This document shows, in pieces, positions 46,273 to 57,610 of a stretch of 64,000 bases of DNA. This DNA is from Gonocerus acuteangulatus (Eukaryota > Arthropoda > Insecta > Hemiptera > Coreidae): positions 119,582,015 through 119,646,014 of the forward strand of contig OX328123.1 of the NCBI GenBank assembly GCA_946811695.1, in the 5' to 3' direction. A model generated the notes under the pieces. The model had not been told where the DNA came from. It worked only from the letters and a program-made list of their open reading frames with translations, and searched no databases. The translations under genes and the position numbers were made by a program. Position 1 is the stretch's first letter, and the number at the start of each line of letters is the position of its first letter.

Positions 46273-47280
46273 CCAAAAAAAGTTTAGACATTTTTTTCAC
46301 GTTGAATTACAACAAAATTATAATTATTTTTTTCATGAAATGTCAGTTATATGTGTAAATTACAAATTCCGATACATAATTTAGCCAATAAATAATAAAC
46401 ATTTTCAAAAATTATAATTTTGTCATTCCACGTCGAGTGGTTCAAATGACTCCAAGCTAGGGAGCACTTGAACCAATAATATTAGAAACTCACACAAAAT
46501 CTTTTAAAAAAAATAATTATTTATTAGGTACAATAACGTATTAGGTAATAACGAAATTGCATATTTCTGAACCAAAAAACGTGTATAATATATTATTATA
46601 TTTATTATTTTTACAACATTTGTTATAAAAAAAAAGAATTAGACATGCATTGTTGTTCCTATACAACTCTATTTTTTTTTGGTTTATTAGTTGTCTTTTA
46701 TCTTTTTTGTTTCTTATTCTTATTACTGTGGGTTTCTACGTCTAGTTTTATTGTTTTTTGTGTTATTTCCTGTTTTTTTTTTTTTTTTATTCTATTTATA
46801 ATTTTCGGGCCTATCGGCGTAAATGTCATTTTGGCAGGCGTACACGATCAGTTTTTTAGCTCATCAGATTATTAGGGCATATTTGAGGGGGATTCGCTTT
46901 ATCGTTATTAGTTTTTAAATGTAGTATACGATTGCTGATGGTAATTTTGAGATTCTATTATATAGTAAGATTATAATTTCCATTATGAATTCATTGTCAA
47001 TATGCACAACAACACACGCTACATTTTTGTTTGCCTAAGTATTTTTTCCTTAAAGCGAAGATGCTCGCATGTCGTATGCTCTTCGTGGCTCAACTGCCCT
47101 GGGATTGCTGATTCAATTGATCCCATATGACTTTATTATGATTATTAGTGAATGATAAATTAATAACATATTTTTTTATTATTAATGGAATTAGGAATTA
47201 TAAAGTATGGGTATATGAAAGTATTACAATGGGAATTTTATGGTTGTATTAAAAAAATCTAGTATTATTTTTAAAAAAAC
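46273..47280. other. No recognised feature
   Basis: AT-rich with several T runs. The 76-codon hydrophobic ORF at 46645-46875 is a T-rich artefact. Confidence 0.4.
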
Positions 47281-47440
47281 AGGTCTCCCCATGGTTTAGT
47301 GGCAAACGCCTTGGAATCTTACGCGGAGATGGGTGTTCGAGTCCCCGAAGAATTTTTCTCGCTGAGTGCCCGTTGAGAAAATTCCTCGCTGAACTATGAT
47401 GACCTATGGCGCTAAGTTACTGTGATCTAGTACAGACTTA
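47281..47440 (+). mobile_element. tRNA-derived SINE
   Basis: The head GGTCTCCCCATGGTTTAGTG (A box) and GGGTGTTCGAGTCCCCG (B box) are followed by the body TTTTTCTCGCTGAGTGCCCG and TTGAGAAAATTCCTCGCTGA. It ends in GGCGCTAAGTTACTGTGATC. It is a relative of 1746-1962 without a poly(A) tail, because it runs straight into an opposite SINE head. Confidence 0.75.
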
Positions 47441-47516
47441 TTCTCATGCAGCTGATTGCAGGCGGGACTAGAACCTGCATGATAATCCGAGGCCACTAGT
47501 CCACGGGGGAACCTTG
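47441..47516 (-). mobile_element. tRNA-derived SINE head, inverted
   Basis: On the minus strand CCCGTGGACTAGTGGCCTCG (A box) and CAGGTTCTAGTCCCGCC (B box) form a SINE head that converges on the plus-strand SINE. Only the head and a short body remain. Confidence 0.65.
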
Positions 47517-48037
47517 TGATTTGTTATTCTGGATATTTATGCCGGAACATTTTTGCAGGAAATGTCCAAAACGGAACCTTTTTATACGAATGAGTTCATT
47601 AATAATGCGAGGTGTCGAGATAAACGGGTTATTTACGAGGAGAAATGTGCCCTTGATCGTTATTGTTTATCAAGAAATCGATGCATCAATTCAATCGTTA
47701 TTATCGTTGTTCTAGATAAAAGAGATCGCGTTTTGTTCGGAAGAAATAAAATATTTTAGAAGACATTTGTATAAATAATAAATTTGTTGAAACAATCGTA
47801 AGAAAAGCGAAAAAAATATGACTGATGAAGTTTAAATGTGGTAGCATTTGCGAAATTTATGCATGGAACTCTTTTGTATAAAAATTTATTAATCCTTCCA
47901 AAGATTACATTTCACTCATTTTATTTTTTTAACTGTTTTCGAGATATTTAATAAAGTAAACGACAGTTTCAAGTCTGATCTTGTCTGTCCATAAAATATT
48001 TTTCTGCTGAATATTTTCTAAATGTAAACAATATATA
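47517..48037. other. No recognised feature
   Basis: AT-rich. The overlapping ORFs at 47521-47759 show no motif. Confidence 0.4.
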
Positions 48038-48486
48038 CAGTAGACTCTCCAGCGTTCTCTTATCCGTCGCTCTCTCTAATCCGGCGGTCTCGGAGAGGAA
48101 TGAGTGACGGATCTCGTAACTTGCCGGAGTTAGACCGACTCGAGAGTTCCTAAATAAAACCTTCCCTTCCTAGCTAACCAAACATTTGTTTCGTGGTATT
48201 TCATTGAATGGAAGTCAAAGAAGGCATATATATTTCGAGAATTGCCTGATTTTAGCCAGTCTAGTGCGAACATTCATGGCGAGTGGGGTGCAAGTTTTAA
48301 AAGTAATTTTTCCTAATATTCTCTTTTGTGGCCATGGAAAGGAAGAGCAATGAACGGATTCAACTTTCTGTGCAATCGAAGGATGGTTGACGAAATGGAA
48401 GAAAAACGGATGAATTCTCTAATCCGGCGTTTTCTCTAATCCGACTGTACAGCGGTCCCGACGACGCCGTATTAGGGAGAGTACAC

Positions 48487-48488
<2 letters not shown>
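48038..48488. mobile_element. pogo/Tigger-like MITE
   Basis: The ends read CAGTAGACTCTCC (left) and CAGTGTACTCTCC (right, reverse complement), followed on each side by TCTAATCCGGC-like words. CAGTNNACTCTC...ATCCGG is the common end of pogo-type mariner relatives. TA precedes the left end; the right side has TG before a TA tract, so the TSD is not intact. No transposase remains in 451 bp. Confidence 0.65.

Positions 48489-48541
<53 letters not shown>
48489..48541. repeat. (TA)n microsatellite
   Basis: TA tract abutting the right end of the pogo-like MITE. Confidence 0.95.
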
Positions 48542-48543
<2 letters not shown>

Positions 48544-48819
48544 TACAAATAGGGAATGCGTTAAAAAAATTACAGTGTTTTCTGTCTAGCATTCAAAACC
48601 ATGACTCTAGTTTTTAGAACTTACTAATAATGCTTAAGATTTGTCCTTAAAATGGTAGCAATTGATTTACCTACAGAACATTTTCATTAAAACTTATTAT
48701 TGGAAAACAGTGTTACTTTACTCCCTATTTCCTAGTTACTGAGCCTGGCCAACCGAATTCTGACAAATTTTGTCGACGTTAGAGCGCTAGGCTGGACAAA
48801 TAATTATAAGGAAAAAAAT

Positions 48820-48898
<79 letters not shown>

Positions 48899-50399
48899 AC
48901 AACGAATACTTTTATTTTAGCTGAGGAGCTCTTTCGTAAAGATTTCTCGCCTGAACTCTTGGGCTCATCTCTTGGGACATTAGCGTTGTTTTTTTTTTCT
49001 ACTTTGCCACACGATCAACACTCAACATCATTTCCTCAGCTCAAAAGGCAACTCAATTATGGTTGAAGGTTTTCTTGTGAAAGTGAAGTAAATGTAAAGT
49101 GGACGTTAACCGCACCACAGCCTGACGGTAGAATGATTCTAGCGGTGGCGGTCCCTGGGGGTGGAGGAGAGGCATCTAAAACGCCACTCCCAGGAGGGTC
49201 CTGCCACCCCCACTCAAACCACAACGATCCCAAGTTTTCAAAGTGCCTCTTAGATGGTGGTCTACTGTTCTTACTCCCATTTAGAAGTGAATACTACAAC
49301 CTACATTCACGGCAAATACTTTTACAGAGAACACATTTGTTGTTGTTGTTTTTTTTTTTAATTTCATTTTTACATATATTCTAGTTGATAACGATTTTAT
49401 TTTATACTATATACCATTGCTCAAAAAACAAAAATAACAAAAAAGAACCCTCGCAAATATTGTAATACCTTGGAAAGTTTCCGTATATTGCTTATATAGG
49501 ATGTTATTTGGAGAGCTTGAAATAGAATATCCTAATATTTGCCTTTCATGGTGCGATGCCTTTATCGTTTTTGAGTGCCTAAACGCAAAATTTTAGGTCC
49601 TTAAATTTTCTCAAAAATGTCAAACATTTGTAAAAATTTACTCGTAATCTTAATAATACAAAAAAAAAAAAGAAAGTTTTTATGCTCTACATTTACTTTA
49701 GGCAGTACTTCCGGTAGTTTTCGGTATGATACTGCAGCTTATTCAGCTAGATCACTTGTATATAGAAAGGGTTTTCGTTGCCTTAATTAATAATTGTTGT
49801 ACCACTTCTTGGGGCAGGCATGCGAGAACAGTATGTACACATAAAATTTGAAAATGCATTCAAAAGATCCTAGTTTTTTACTGACCAACGTTGACGTTTC
49901 TCTTTAGTAGTTTTAGATTGCATGATCTTGTCGTCTAGAAAAGAAACATATATGGTGGAAAAAAATAAAACTTTGACCTCACAACTGAACTAACTAACTT
50001 GATGACTTCTCAATGCAAGCTTACTCTTTGACTCACTTATTGTAAAAGTGCAATTTTTGCTTCGGAAGCACGCTGTTCAATGAAATAAATACCGATGCTA
50101 GATCAAACAACGTGTTAATTAAGTTTCAACAGATCCTAAATGGTCGCAGCGTGAATTCATTTCGTTTTTAGAAAATGCATCCATGAAGTCATTAATAGAG
50201 GTTCGCTAATTCTTCGCATTTTGTTTAAGGCTGATGAATGCTTTAAATATTGACAAGTGAATTTTTTTTATCCTCAGTAACTGCTCAAAAATTTGATATT
50301 ATTAAAAAGTCTTGTTATCGAAAAAGTTTTGAAAGTCTACTACTATAAAACATTCTTGGATTTTTTTAAATATCTTCTCTCTCTCTCTCGCTCTCTCTC

Positions 50400-50457
<58 letters not shown>

Positions 50458-50494
50458 TATTCTTGCTAATGACCCAAAATATATATATATATAT
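48542..50494. other. No gene; (CA)n-(TA)n and (CT)n-(TA)n tracts
   Basis: Compound tracts lie at about 48820-48897 and 50377-50454. At 49144-49220 a GC-rich imperfect hairpin (GGTGGCGGTCCC against GGGTCCTGCCACC) stands alone. Otherwise no supported gene. Confidence 0.45.
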
Positions 50495-51048
50495 AAATTT
50501 TCTCAAGTTTTAGGAGGCTTGGGGTCGTTAAAGTAGTTACACACTACTTTATTTATTAGGCCCGACATATTTCGTGCATATTTTCGCACCTCTGAGAGTG
50601 AGATCTCACTAGGACAACTACGAAAGTCTGATAAAGACACGGCCATTTTGGTAATCCCCGTAAATTATTAGTTTTAAGCCAGACTCCAGAGGGAGTACAT
50701 GGTGACGAGAGGACTTCCTAGCAAGGTAGGACTGAAAACCTTTTTTATACAATATTTAATATATGCATCATTATTTTAACATTTAGGGTAGGTCTTACAT
50801 TTAATTTAGGTTTGTACCATTTTAATGCATGTAGTGGAGCATTCCTCAACTGTTTTGTATTTAGCTTTTATAAAAATTGGTTCGTTTGGATGTACAAAAA
50901 ATAATGTTTCATTTTAGAAGTGTGAAAATATGCATGAAACAAAATATAATATATATCGTGAAAATATGAATGTCGGGCCTAATAAATAAAGTAGTGTGAA
51001 GGAAGGATTACTACTTTAACGACCTCAATCCTCCTAAAACTTGAGAGA

Positions 51049-51052
<4 letters not shown>
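50495..51052. mobile_element. 558-bp MITE with about 80-bp TIRs between TA tracts
   Basis: The left arm AAATTTTCTCAAGTTTTAGG continues through GGTCGTTAAAGTAGT and TTTATTTATTAGGCCCGACA. It is repeated inverted at 50970-51052 with one insertion of about 10 bp. Both outer ends pass directly into TA repeats, so a TA target and later TA expansion are likely. The interior has no ORF. Confidence 0.8.

Positions 51053-51102
<50 letters not shown>
51053..51102. repeat. (TA)n microsatellite
   Basis: TA tract beginning at the outer end of the MITE. Confidence 0.95.
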
Positions 51103-51108
<6 letters not shown>

Positions 51109-51250
51109 ATATAAACAAAAATTGTAACACTCTTTTGAGTATGAAACGAAAATATTTACGGTAAGTAAACAGGCATTTCATAATTAACGTTTGTAATTAT
51201 TATAATTATTTTCCCAGGCAATCAATAGGTGGATTTATTTTCGATTATTT

Positions 51251-51935
51251 TTGACCTAGAAGAGACCAAGTTGTCCTGACCAGGCTAAGAATTGGACACT
51301 CACTTATAACACATTCATACTTAATGGAAAGACAAGACAGACCCGTGTGCTCCCTGTGTAATGTTCCCCTGACGATAAAACACATACTGACAGACTGCAG
51401 AAGACGAGAGAATTTACTCATGCCACACGACTTACACACATTACTCGCAGAAGGAAGCCCACACATCAACACTATATTACATTACTTAAAGAACAATAAT
51501 TTATACAAAAAAATCTAGCCAATCTCCCTTCTTTTCTTTGTGCTTTCGATTTTAATATTTTACTTTAATAACCTATAGATCTGATTTAATTAAGCTAATG
51601 TACCTTATTTTAGTTATTTTGTGTATTATATTTTCGTTGTAACTACGTATATTTTCATTGTAACTACGTATATTATATTTTCATTGTAACTACGTATATA
51701 TATTGTACGTGTGTGTGTGTATATATGTATGTATGTACGTGTGTGTGTATATATGTGTGTATGTATATTTATATGTGTATAATGTTTGTATATATATATA
51801 TATGTATATATCTTATTTAAGTATAAATGTAAATCGTATCAAAGTGTAAAAAAATTGTATATATTTTATAATCTGTATTAGGGCTCATAGCCATAGTTGC
51901 GGAGCTCTTATAATGAAATAAAAAAAAAAAAAAAT
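51251..51935 (+). pseudogene. I-like LINE 3' fragment with UTR and hairpin tail
   Basis: A 5'-truncated copy. The open frame (stop at 51516-51518) reads RRDQVVLTRLRIGHSLITHS, then CSLCNVPLTIKHILTDCRRR and INTILHYLKNNNLYKKI, the C-terminal end after RNase H. The coding part is intact, so this copy looks younger than the one at 32.4 kb. The UTR includes three tandem copies of CATTGTAACTACGTATAT-like units (51635-51697) and GT/TA-rich DNA. It ends in GGGCTCATAGCCATAGTTGC followed by GGAGCTC, then ATGAAATAAAAAA. TTGACC near both borders may be a decayed TSD. Confidence 0.8.
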
Positions 51936-52240
51936 TATTGACCGAGATAAGAGACATTACTTTAGACATTCATGCAACAAATCATAAAAAAAATATGACT
52001 GATAAAGTTTTGATGGAATGAATATATAGTGAAAAAGTATTTTGAATAAATAAATAAAGTATAAATAAGAATGTATTTTAGCCATGAAGAGTTGGTTCGT
52101 TAGTATATTTTTAGGAGTCCATAAATCCGTCATTGGCTTGATTCATATCGAAAAATTTACATAATTCTTAAGAAGGGGATGAACTCTTCCAGCTTAGGTC
52201 TATTTTACGGTCTTCGCTCTTTTTTCTTATATCCATTATT
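51936..52240. other. No recognised feature
   Basis: AT-rich; nothing supported. Confidence 0.35.
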
Positions 52241-52318
52241 TTGCGAAAATTCCTCGCTACACCAGAGATGTCTGTGCTAATGGCCCAGATGTCGGTGAGC
52301 TGTTAAAAAAAAATAAAA
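52241..52318 (+). mobile_element. SINE 3' fragment
   Basis: GCGAAAATTCCTCGCTACAC, GTGCTAATGGCCCAGATGTC and an A-rich tail match the 3' half of the SINE at 1746-1962. The head is missing. Confidence 0.65.
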
Positions 52319-53706
52319 TTATTAATAGAGTTGTTACCAGTCAAAAAAGAAGTTAGCATACCTACAGAAAGTACTAGAAACGTTCGATGCAGTAGAAATT
52401 GTTCTAGATTTTTAGGATTCATTAACGAAAGATTTTTATATATAAAGAAAAAAGTTTACATTTGGTGAGGACAAAGGTATATTTTTTATAGGAGTTCTAG
52501 CCTAGTGAAACAAAGAAAGCCATTTTTACGGCGATATATTAAAATTTATTCTAGATCTGTTAAAGAAGAAAAACGTTGATAAAAATTTGTTCTTTATTCA
52601 AATTTAATGTAATAGTAATGCAATTTAATGTTATGAAACAATTGCTGATTTTGGCTTTGATTACTGCGAGCCACCTGGGATCTATTGTGACTACCGTATC
52701 TCGTAACAAGATCCTGGCACGATAATTGCGCGATCCTTGCTCTTTGTTAATTGCCTAAAATTAAGCTTAAACTGTTAGGAGAAGCCTGAGTTTCCTCCTC
52801 TTCTTGGCACCATCATCAATTAGAAAGGGAGCAATATTAATCCACATTAAGAATATTGCATTGATTGATTACGGAGTACAAGTTAAAATTCTATTCTTCC
52901 AAAATATTATGTTAATAATGTTTTTAAAATTTAATATGGTAAATGTATAGATGACCTTTGTGGTTGTTACTCTACAGGTTGGAGATGAAACCCCACTAGT
53001 TGTAATAAACTGTGTAACCTCCAACACCTTCAACAGGTTAGTAATAGGAAAACATCCCTGGGAGACAGAACATGGATTAGCATATGAAGACAATAAAGAA
53101 AAAATCTGAGTATTTCATAGCGTGCTTTCTTAAAACGTTAATACCGATTTGAATTTAGAATTATACGTGTTAAAACTGTTAATATCCTGCTATCAAAAGT
53201 GTTGCTGCATAAATTAGCGGAAATAACTCACCCGATTTGTTCTTTGACATTTTAAACGTGATATTATCAACTGAAAATAAAAAATCGCTCGAAAAAAGCA
53301 AAGCTGTAGTTCATTTTGAAGACCATAACTACAAATGTTATTGAGCAATCAACACTTGAATTGCTCGCCGTATGACACCTCCAGATCAGCAATCTACTAT
53401 ATAAGTCAGTATTTGCGGAGAGCATTAGCCAATTTCGTGTGCTTGCTTAACGGCACTATTATTTTTTTTTCCAACCGATCTCCACAGAAATATGTGAATA
53501 ATTCTGGCAATGCATGTTTGTCCAATAGTACAAACATTACTGCTTGGACACAAGTGTTTTCAATGTATACAACTAATCCTTCTAATCCTTGACTGCTTTC
53601 CATCTCATAGAAATTCCTAGTCTTGAAACCTCAATTCTGTTACAGTATTTGCTACCTAGTATTTATCGAACTGACAAAGGTCAACATTTTAATTTAAGTT
53701 TATATA

Positions 53707-53751
<45 letters not shown>

Positions 53752-54289
53752 ATATATTTCATCCCGACTCAATTAACACTTGTATGCTTAACAAAAAGTG
53801 ACTCCGACGACATTCACATTTTTTATTAAGCAATCTAATCCGTTTTTAAAAGCATCGATTCTCCGCAACTTAATGTCAATATTTATTTTCCCTATTGATA
53901 AAATATTGTAATACAATTAACTAAATATGCATAATGTTTATGAACGCTTTTGTTTTTATAAACTAGTTCTAATTTTGTGATAATTGTTCATTAAACAAAT
54001 GAAATAATGAATGCCATAATTTAATTCCTCTATTCATAATTCTTTTATTATTGTATATCAAAAGAAGTATAAAACAATATAATATTAGTAGTTTGTATAA
54101 TCATGTTTTATTTTTGTTTCAGGTGAGTGGTACAAAGAAATTTGCAATATTATGAGGAGGAGTAAGTATTCTTGTTAGATGTTAATTGAATTTAGTAAAA
54201 TTAAAGAGGTGACAAATCTTACCGAGGCAGTTGTATAAGAGAATCGCTTATATAGATAATTTTGTTCCTATAAATAATAAAATAATAGA
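52319..54289. other. No supported gene
   Basis: AT-rich, with a (TA)n tract at about 53710-53748. The ORF pair at 53335-53603 on opposite strands has no motif. Confidence 0.4.
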
Positions 54290-54432
54290 ACTGGGCTTTA
54301 TTATAATAAAACTCGCAGGAACTGCGTCATTTCAGGCGCGTTACCTTTCTTATCACTAGTATCTTATGAAAAGCTTGGATTAGGAACGGTTTTTAAACGC
54401 CGCAACAGAAAGTGACAGTATCCTAAGCGAAA
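54290..54432 (-). repeat. Dispersed repeat family B 3' end, minus strand
   Basis: On the minus strand GATACTGTCACTTTCTG, ACTAGTGATAAGAAAGGTAA, CGCGCCTGAAATGACGCAGT and TCCTGCGAG follow the end of the 40 kb copy. A (TA)n tract (54454-54499) stands on its 5' side. Confidence 0.65.
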
Positions 54433-54451
54433 ATCACTCCCTCCGCTTTCG

Positions 54452-54499
<48 letters not shown>

Positions 54500-54502
<3 letters not shown>

Positions 54503-55093
54503 TTATTGCTACGTGCATTCAAAACCAACCTTCATAACTGTTTAGACATTTATCATCTGTACTTTCGGAATGAGTGATCGGCTTTAGAAGGCACATTATA
54601 CATACTAGTATACACTACTGAGGAATACCGATTGCATGTGAATAGAGGCTAACGTGGTGAATAAAGGTTTCTCGTATAATCCATTTATCTTGAAGGAGTG
54701 TGACAAGTGGAAGGGTGTAAGTTTTAGCTGTAAGAACTATATGTTGTTGTGTGCGTGCTATCACACACCTCTAGTGGTCGCTGTGAGGAACAGGTCGAAT
54801 TCGGTAGAGGATGAAGTGTTGTTAGAGATGAACGGCATATCGGTGCTGGCCTCGAGAGGTTTTAGTGAGCCATGACTCACGAGTCGCGATGAGGACTGGC
54901 ACAGCCACGCCACAAAGCTCCTGACTTGAGTACCTCTTGTACCACCAGTGAGCACATAGTAACTTAAACAGAATACTCGTAGGTTCCACTGTCGCCCTAG
55001 ACACTCCAAATAGCCAACGGTAAATATAGCAGTTTTCCATTAGGTATTAAAATTTGACTTAGCGCAGCATTAATACTGATATTCTCAAGATCA
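54500..55093. other. Unassigned, GC-richer segment
   Basis: Segment 54640-55060 has a more even base composition than its neighbours, and overlapping ORFs on both strands (54654-54875 plus; 54761-55040 minus). I recognise none of them. It may be an undescribed repeat. Confidence 0.3.
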
Positions 55094-55204
55094 TGTAATT
55101 TTTATGTCAAGGGTCAACAAAGTAGTGTTCCACAAGGCTCTACAATAAGCACTACTTTGTTCAACGTATATTTCCGAGGAAATGCAGACGACCAGTTTAT
55201 CTAA
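55094..55204 (+). pseudogene. Reverse transcriptase palm fragment
   Basis: A short frame reads KGQQSSVPQGSTISTTLFNV and ends at TAA 55202-55204. The V-P-Q-G-S-x-x-S-x-x-L-F-N block is the template-contacting motif of non-LTR reverse transcriptases, located between the first catalytic Asp motif and the YADD motif. The Pro usually found after the second Ser is Thr here. No flanking polymerase motifs could be found in any frame, so this is a fragment of about 35 codons from a jockey/R1/RTE-like element. A chance match to such a specific block is unlikely but possible. Confidence 0.55.
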
Positions 55205-55450
55205 ATTATTGAAAAAAACACTAACATAAAGTGTATGTGTCTTTTACATAACAGGCTCTTGACTGCTTTAATAAAAAACTTCATCGAAATATTTCAACAA
55301 AATCGAAAGTCGACTTATCGTTCCATTGCTTGATCAAAATAAATTAAATTTTAAAATACAAAATAAAAATTTTAGCATGCGCACAAAATTTTACGCACTT
55401 AAATACCCGTAATCAAAAAGGAAAACTAAAATTTTATAATATGAGAGGTT

Positions 55451-55481
55451 CGGCGCTAATGGCCGAGATATCGATGCGCCG
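55451..55481 (+). mobile_element. SINE tail, split by the Transib-like element
   Basis: CGGCGCTAATGGCCGAGATA and TCGATGCGCCG match the 3' end of the SINE at 1746. The SINE resumes after the transposon at 57290 with CGCCGTAAAAACC. Confidence 0.75.
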
Positions 55482-55648
55482 CACAGTGGTCCAAATCCAG
55501 CCCTCATGGCGCAAAAAATACTTTGAGTGGACGGATTGCCTTCAAACTCGGCATGATGTTTATTGAATAGTTGAGAAGGTGTTTTATGAGGAGTATGACA
55601 AAATAGGTAAGGGTGGGGGTGGGGGTAAGAGGGAGAGTGGGAGGTACT

Positions 55649-55915
55649 TCATAGCTTTTCAATTGCTTTTCGTTGAAGGATTTTGTTTAAATCTTGTATG
55701 ATGTTCATTGAAGGGTTGAGAAGGTGTTTTATGAGGAATATGACTAAATAGGAGAAGGTTGTGGTGGGGTTGAGAGGCCGACCCCTTTTCCCCGAGCTTG
55801 TTGAAGGTATAGCATCCACTTCGCCAGTAAGAAAATTAATTACTACTTCCAACCACGATGAAAACTTAGATTCAAATTTAGATTTATCCCTGTTAGTCTT
55901 CCTCCATCTGGCCAT
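55649..55915 (-). pseudogene. Short ORF inside the Transib-like element
   Basis: A minus-strand frame of 88 codons starts MARWRKTNRDKSKFESKFSS, contains WLEVVINFLTG, and then a Ser/Gly-rich KRGRPLNP patch. A basic N-terminal stretch with an AT-hook-like RGRP core would suit the N-terminus of a transposase. It overlaps the tandem duplication of the element, and the frame ends early. I remember similar K-R-G-R-P segments near the N-terminus of uncharacterised transposon proteins but cannot link it to Transib transposase. No zinc ligands or acidic catalytic residues are visible. Confidence 0.35.
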
Positions 55916-56543
55916 ATAATTTTAATATAAAATTTTGAGTGTTTTTCCAACACGGTCATCTTCTGTAAGACCAAATGCTTGGACCGCCCTTCTATTCAAA
56001 ATTTCAAACCATTTCGAAGTAATTATGAGCTCTCCAAAATCTCTTCTACGTAGCATCTCTCTTAAAAAAAAAAAGAATAAATAAATAAAAAAAAATTTAA
56101 AAAAGCTGTCTTTTAAATTATTTTTTCGGTAATGGCACTTCTATATTTGAAGATCAATAATCTATTATGGACTAAGTGACACAAAAACAGTTAACAATTT
56201 TTATAACGTTCAAAGTGCCAGTTTATACGTATAGAACCCCAGTGCCCAGACTTTCATACTTTTTTACAAAAATAAAAATGTCACTCTATAATAATTTTAA
56301 GTAATTATTCAGACTTTTTCATGGAAATATTTCACAAGATGTAGCACATTATAGATGATTTGTCTTCATTTAAAAACGGTGCAAATCAGAGTTTCATTTA
56401 TTACAGCATAATAAATGACCAAGTTAAAAAAAAGGAATTTACCAAAATCTGCCCTTTACTTCTCAGTAAAAATCGGTTCGCTGAAATCTATGTGCACTAG
56501 ACCTTCACTGAAGAACAACACAAGGAATACTGACCCAAATTAC

Positions 56544-56583
56544 TGCCAGCAGATGACCTCTGGGTAGGGGTCATCTGCTGGCA
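56544..56583. repeat. 15-bp perfect hairpin inside the Transib-like element
   Basis: TGCCAGCAGATGACC (56544-56558) and its exact reverse complement (56569-56583) surround a 10-nt loop. Confidence 0.85.
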
Positions 56584-57034
56584 TATGAGGGTCAGGACTA
56601 CCTGCTACCGCAGCCGGCAGCGCACCGAGCCTTGGTTTTCCCTATAAAATTCCCTCCCAATACCAAAGGGACATCGAGGGGCAGACAAACCTTACATATT
56701 CTGTTAGAGGAATGTATAGGCTACAAGCTGACACAAATAACTCCGTGATTCCTCGTGATGCTGATGTTTAAAACCTTTCTAAATTTCACATAGGCGTGTT
56801 AAATAATACTTAACTTTAAAAATCTGTTACCTAACTTCATATCAAGATATTTCGATCGTCATATTTATGTAGTCCATCTATGGTACCTTTATTACAGAAA
56901 AAGTTATAAAAATAAAAAAAATATTATGGCATATTAATTGACTAGTATCCTAGGGTTGACAATAATGTTTGAGCACACATGTATAGAACCGCCATCTTTG
57001 AACCGTCTCAGAGACTAAATGGACGGACACAAAA

Positions 57035-57184
<150 letters not shown>

Positions 57185-57423
57185 CCATATATGGTTACTA
57201 TAGAACCTTCTAGACATGTTTTGGTGTTTCTAAAAAATGTTGGGTTTTTCGATTTTTTGCACCATGATGGCTGGATTTGGACCACTGTGCGCCGTAAAAA
57301 CCATTTGAGAGGGTTTATATTCTATTGCAGAAACAAAAAGTAAATACGAGCTGCCTTCGGCCAATAATCTCCTAGCGTAGCTTATAACAATACTTAGGGC
57401 CCCTCTACAAATTTAGAAGAGAA

Positions 57424-57610
57424 ACTGAAACACCAGCACATGTGTTGTTGGCACCAGACTGTCAAAAGAGAAATCGGCAACCTTCTGGGAGAAAAGGACT
57501 ATGCATGTTTGGACGAGGTTTACTGCATAGACTCGGAGGGTTCAACTAGATTTATTGATATTTTTACATTTCATAAGAAAAGTAGAAAAGACCTAATAGT
57601 GAACCCTACA
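57424..57610 (+). pseudogene. RLE-type retrotransposon endonuclease, 5' part of an interrupted ORF
   Basis: One frame reads ETPAHVLLAPDC near 57424. After a frameshift, the frame open from 57440 reads VKREIGNLLGEKDYACLDEV and then GSTRFIDIF and KDLIVNPT. These match the end of R2/R4-like polyproteins: the ET-x-HVL...C zinc motif, the R-N-x-R-H/V-R helix, the GSTRRIDI strand and the LDPT strand of the restriction-like endonuclease. The usual Asp of DPT is Asn here. At 57610 the frame enters a DNA transposon. It resumes in phase at 59920 after one copy of the TACA duplication is discounted. Confidence 0.75.
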
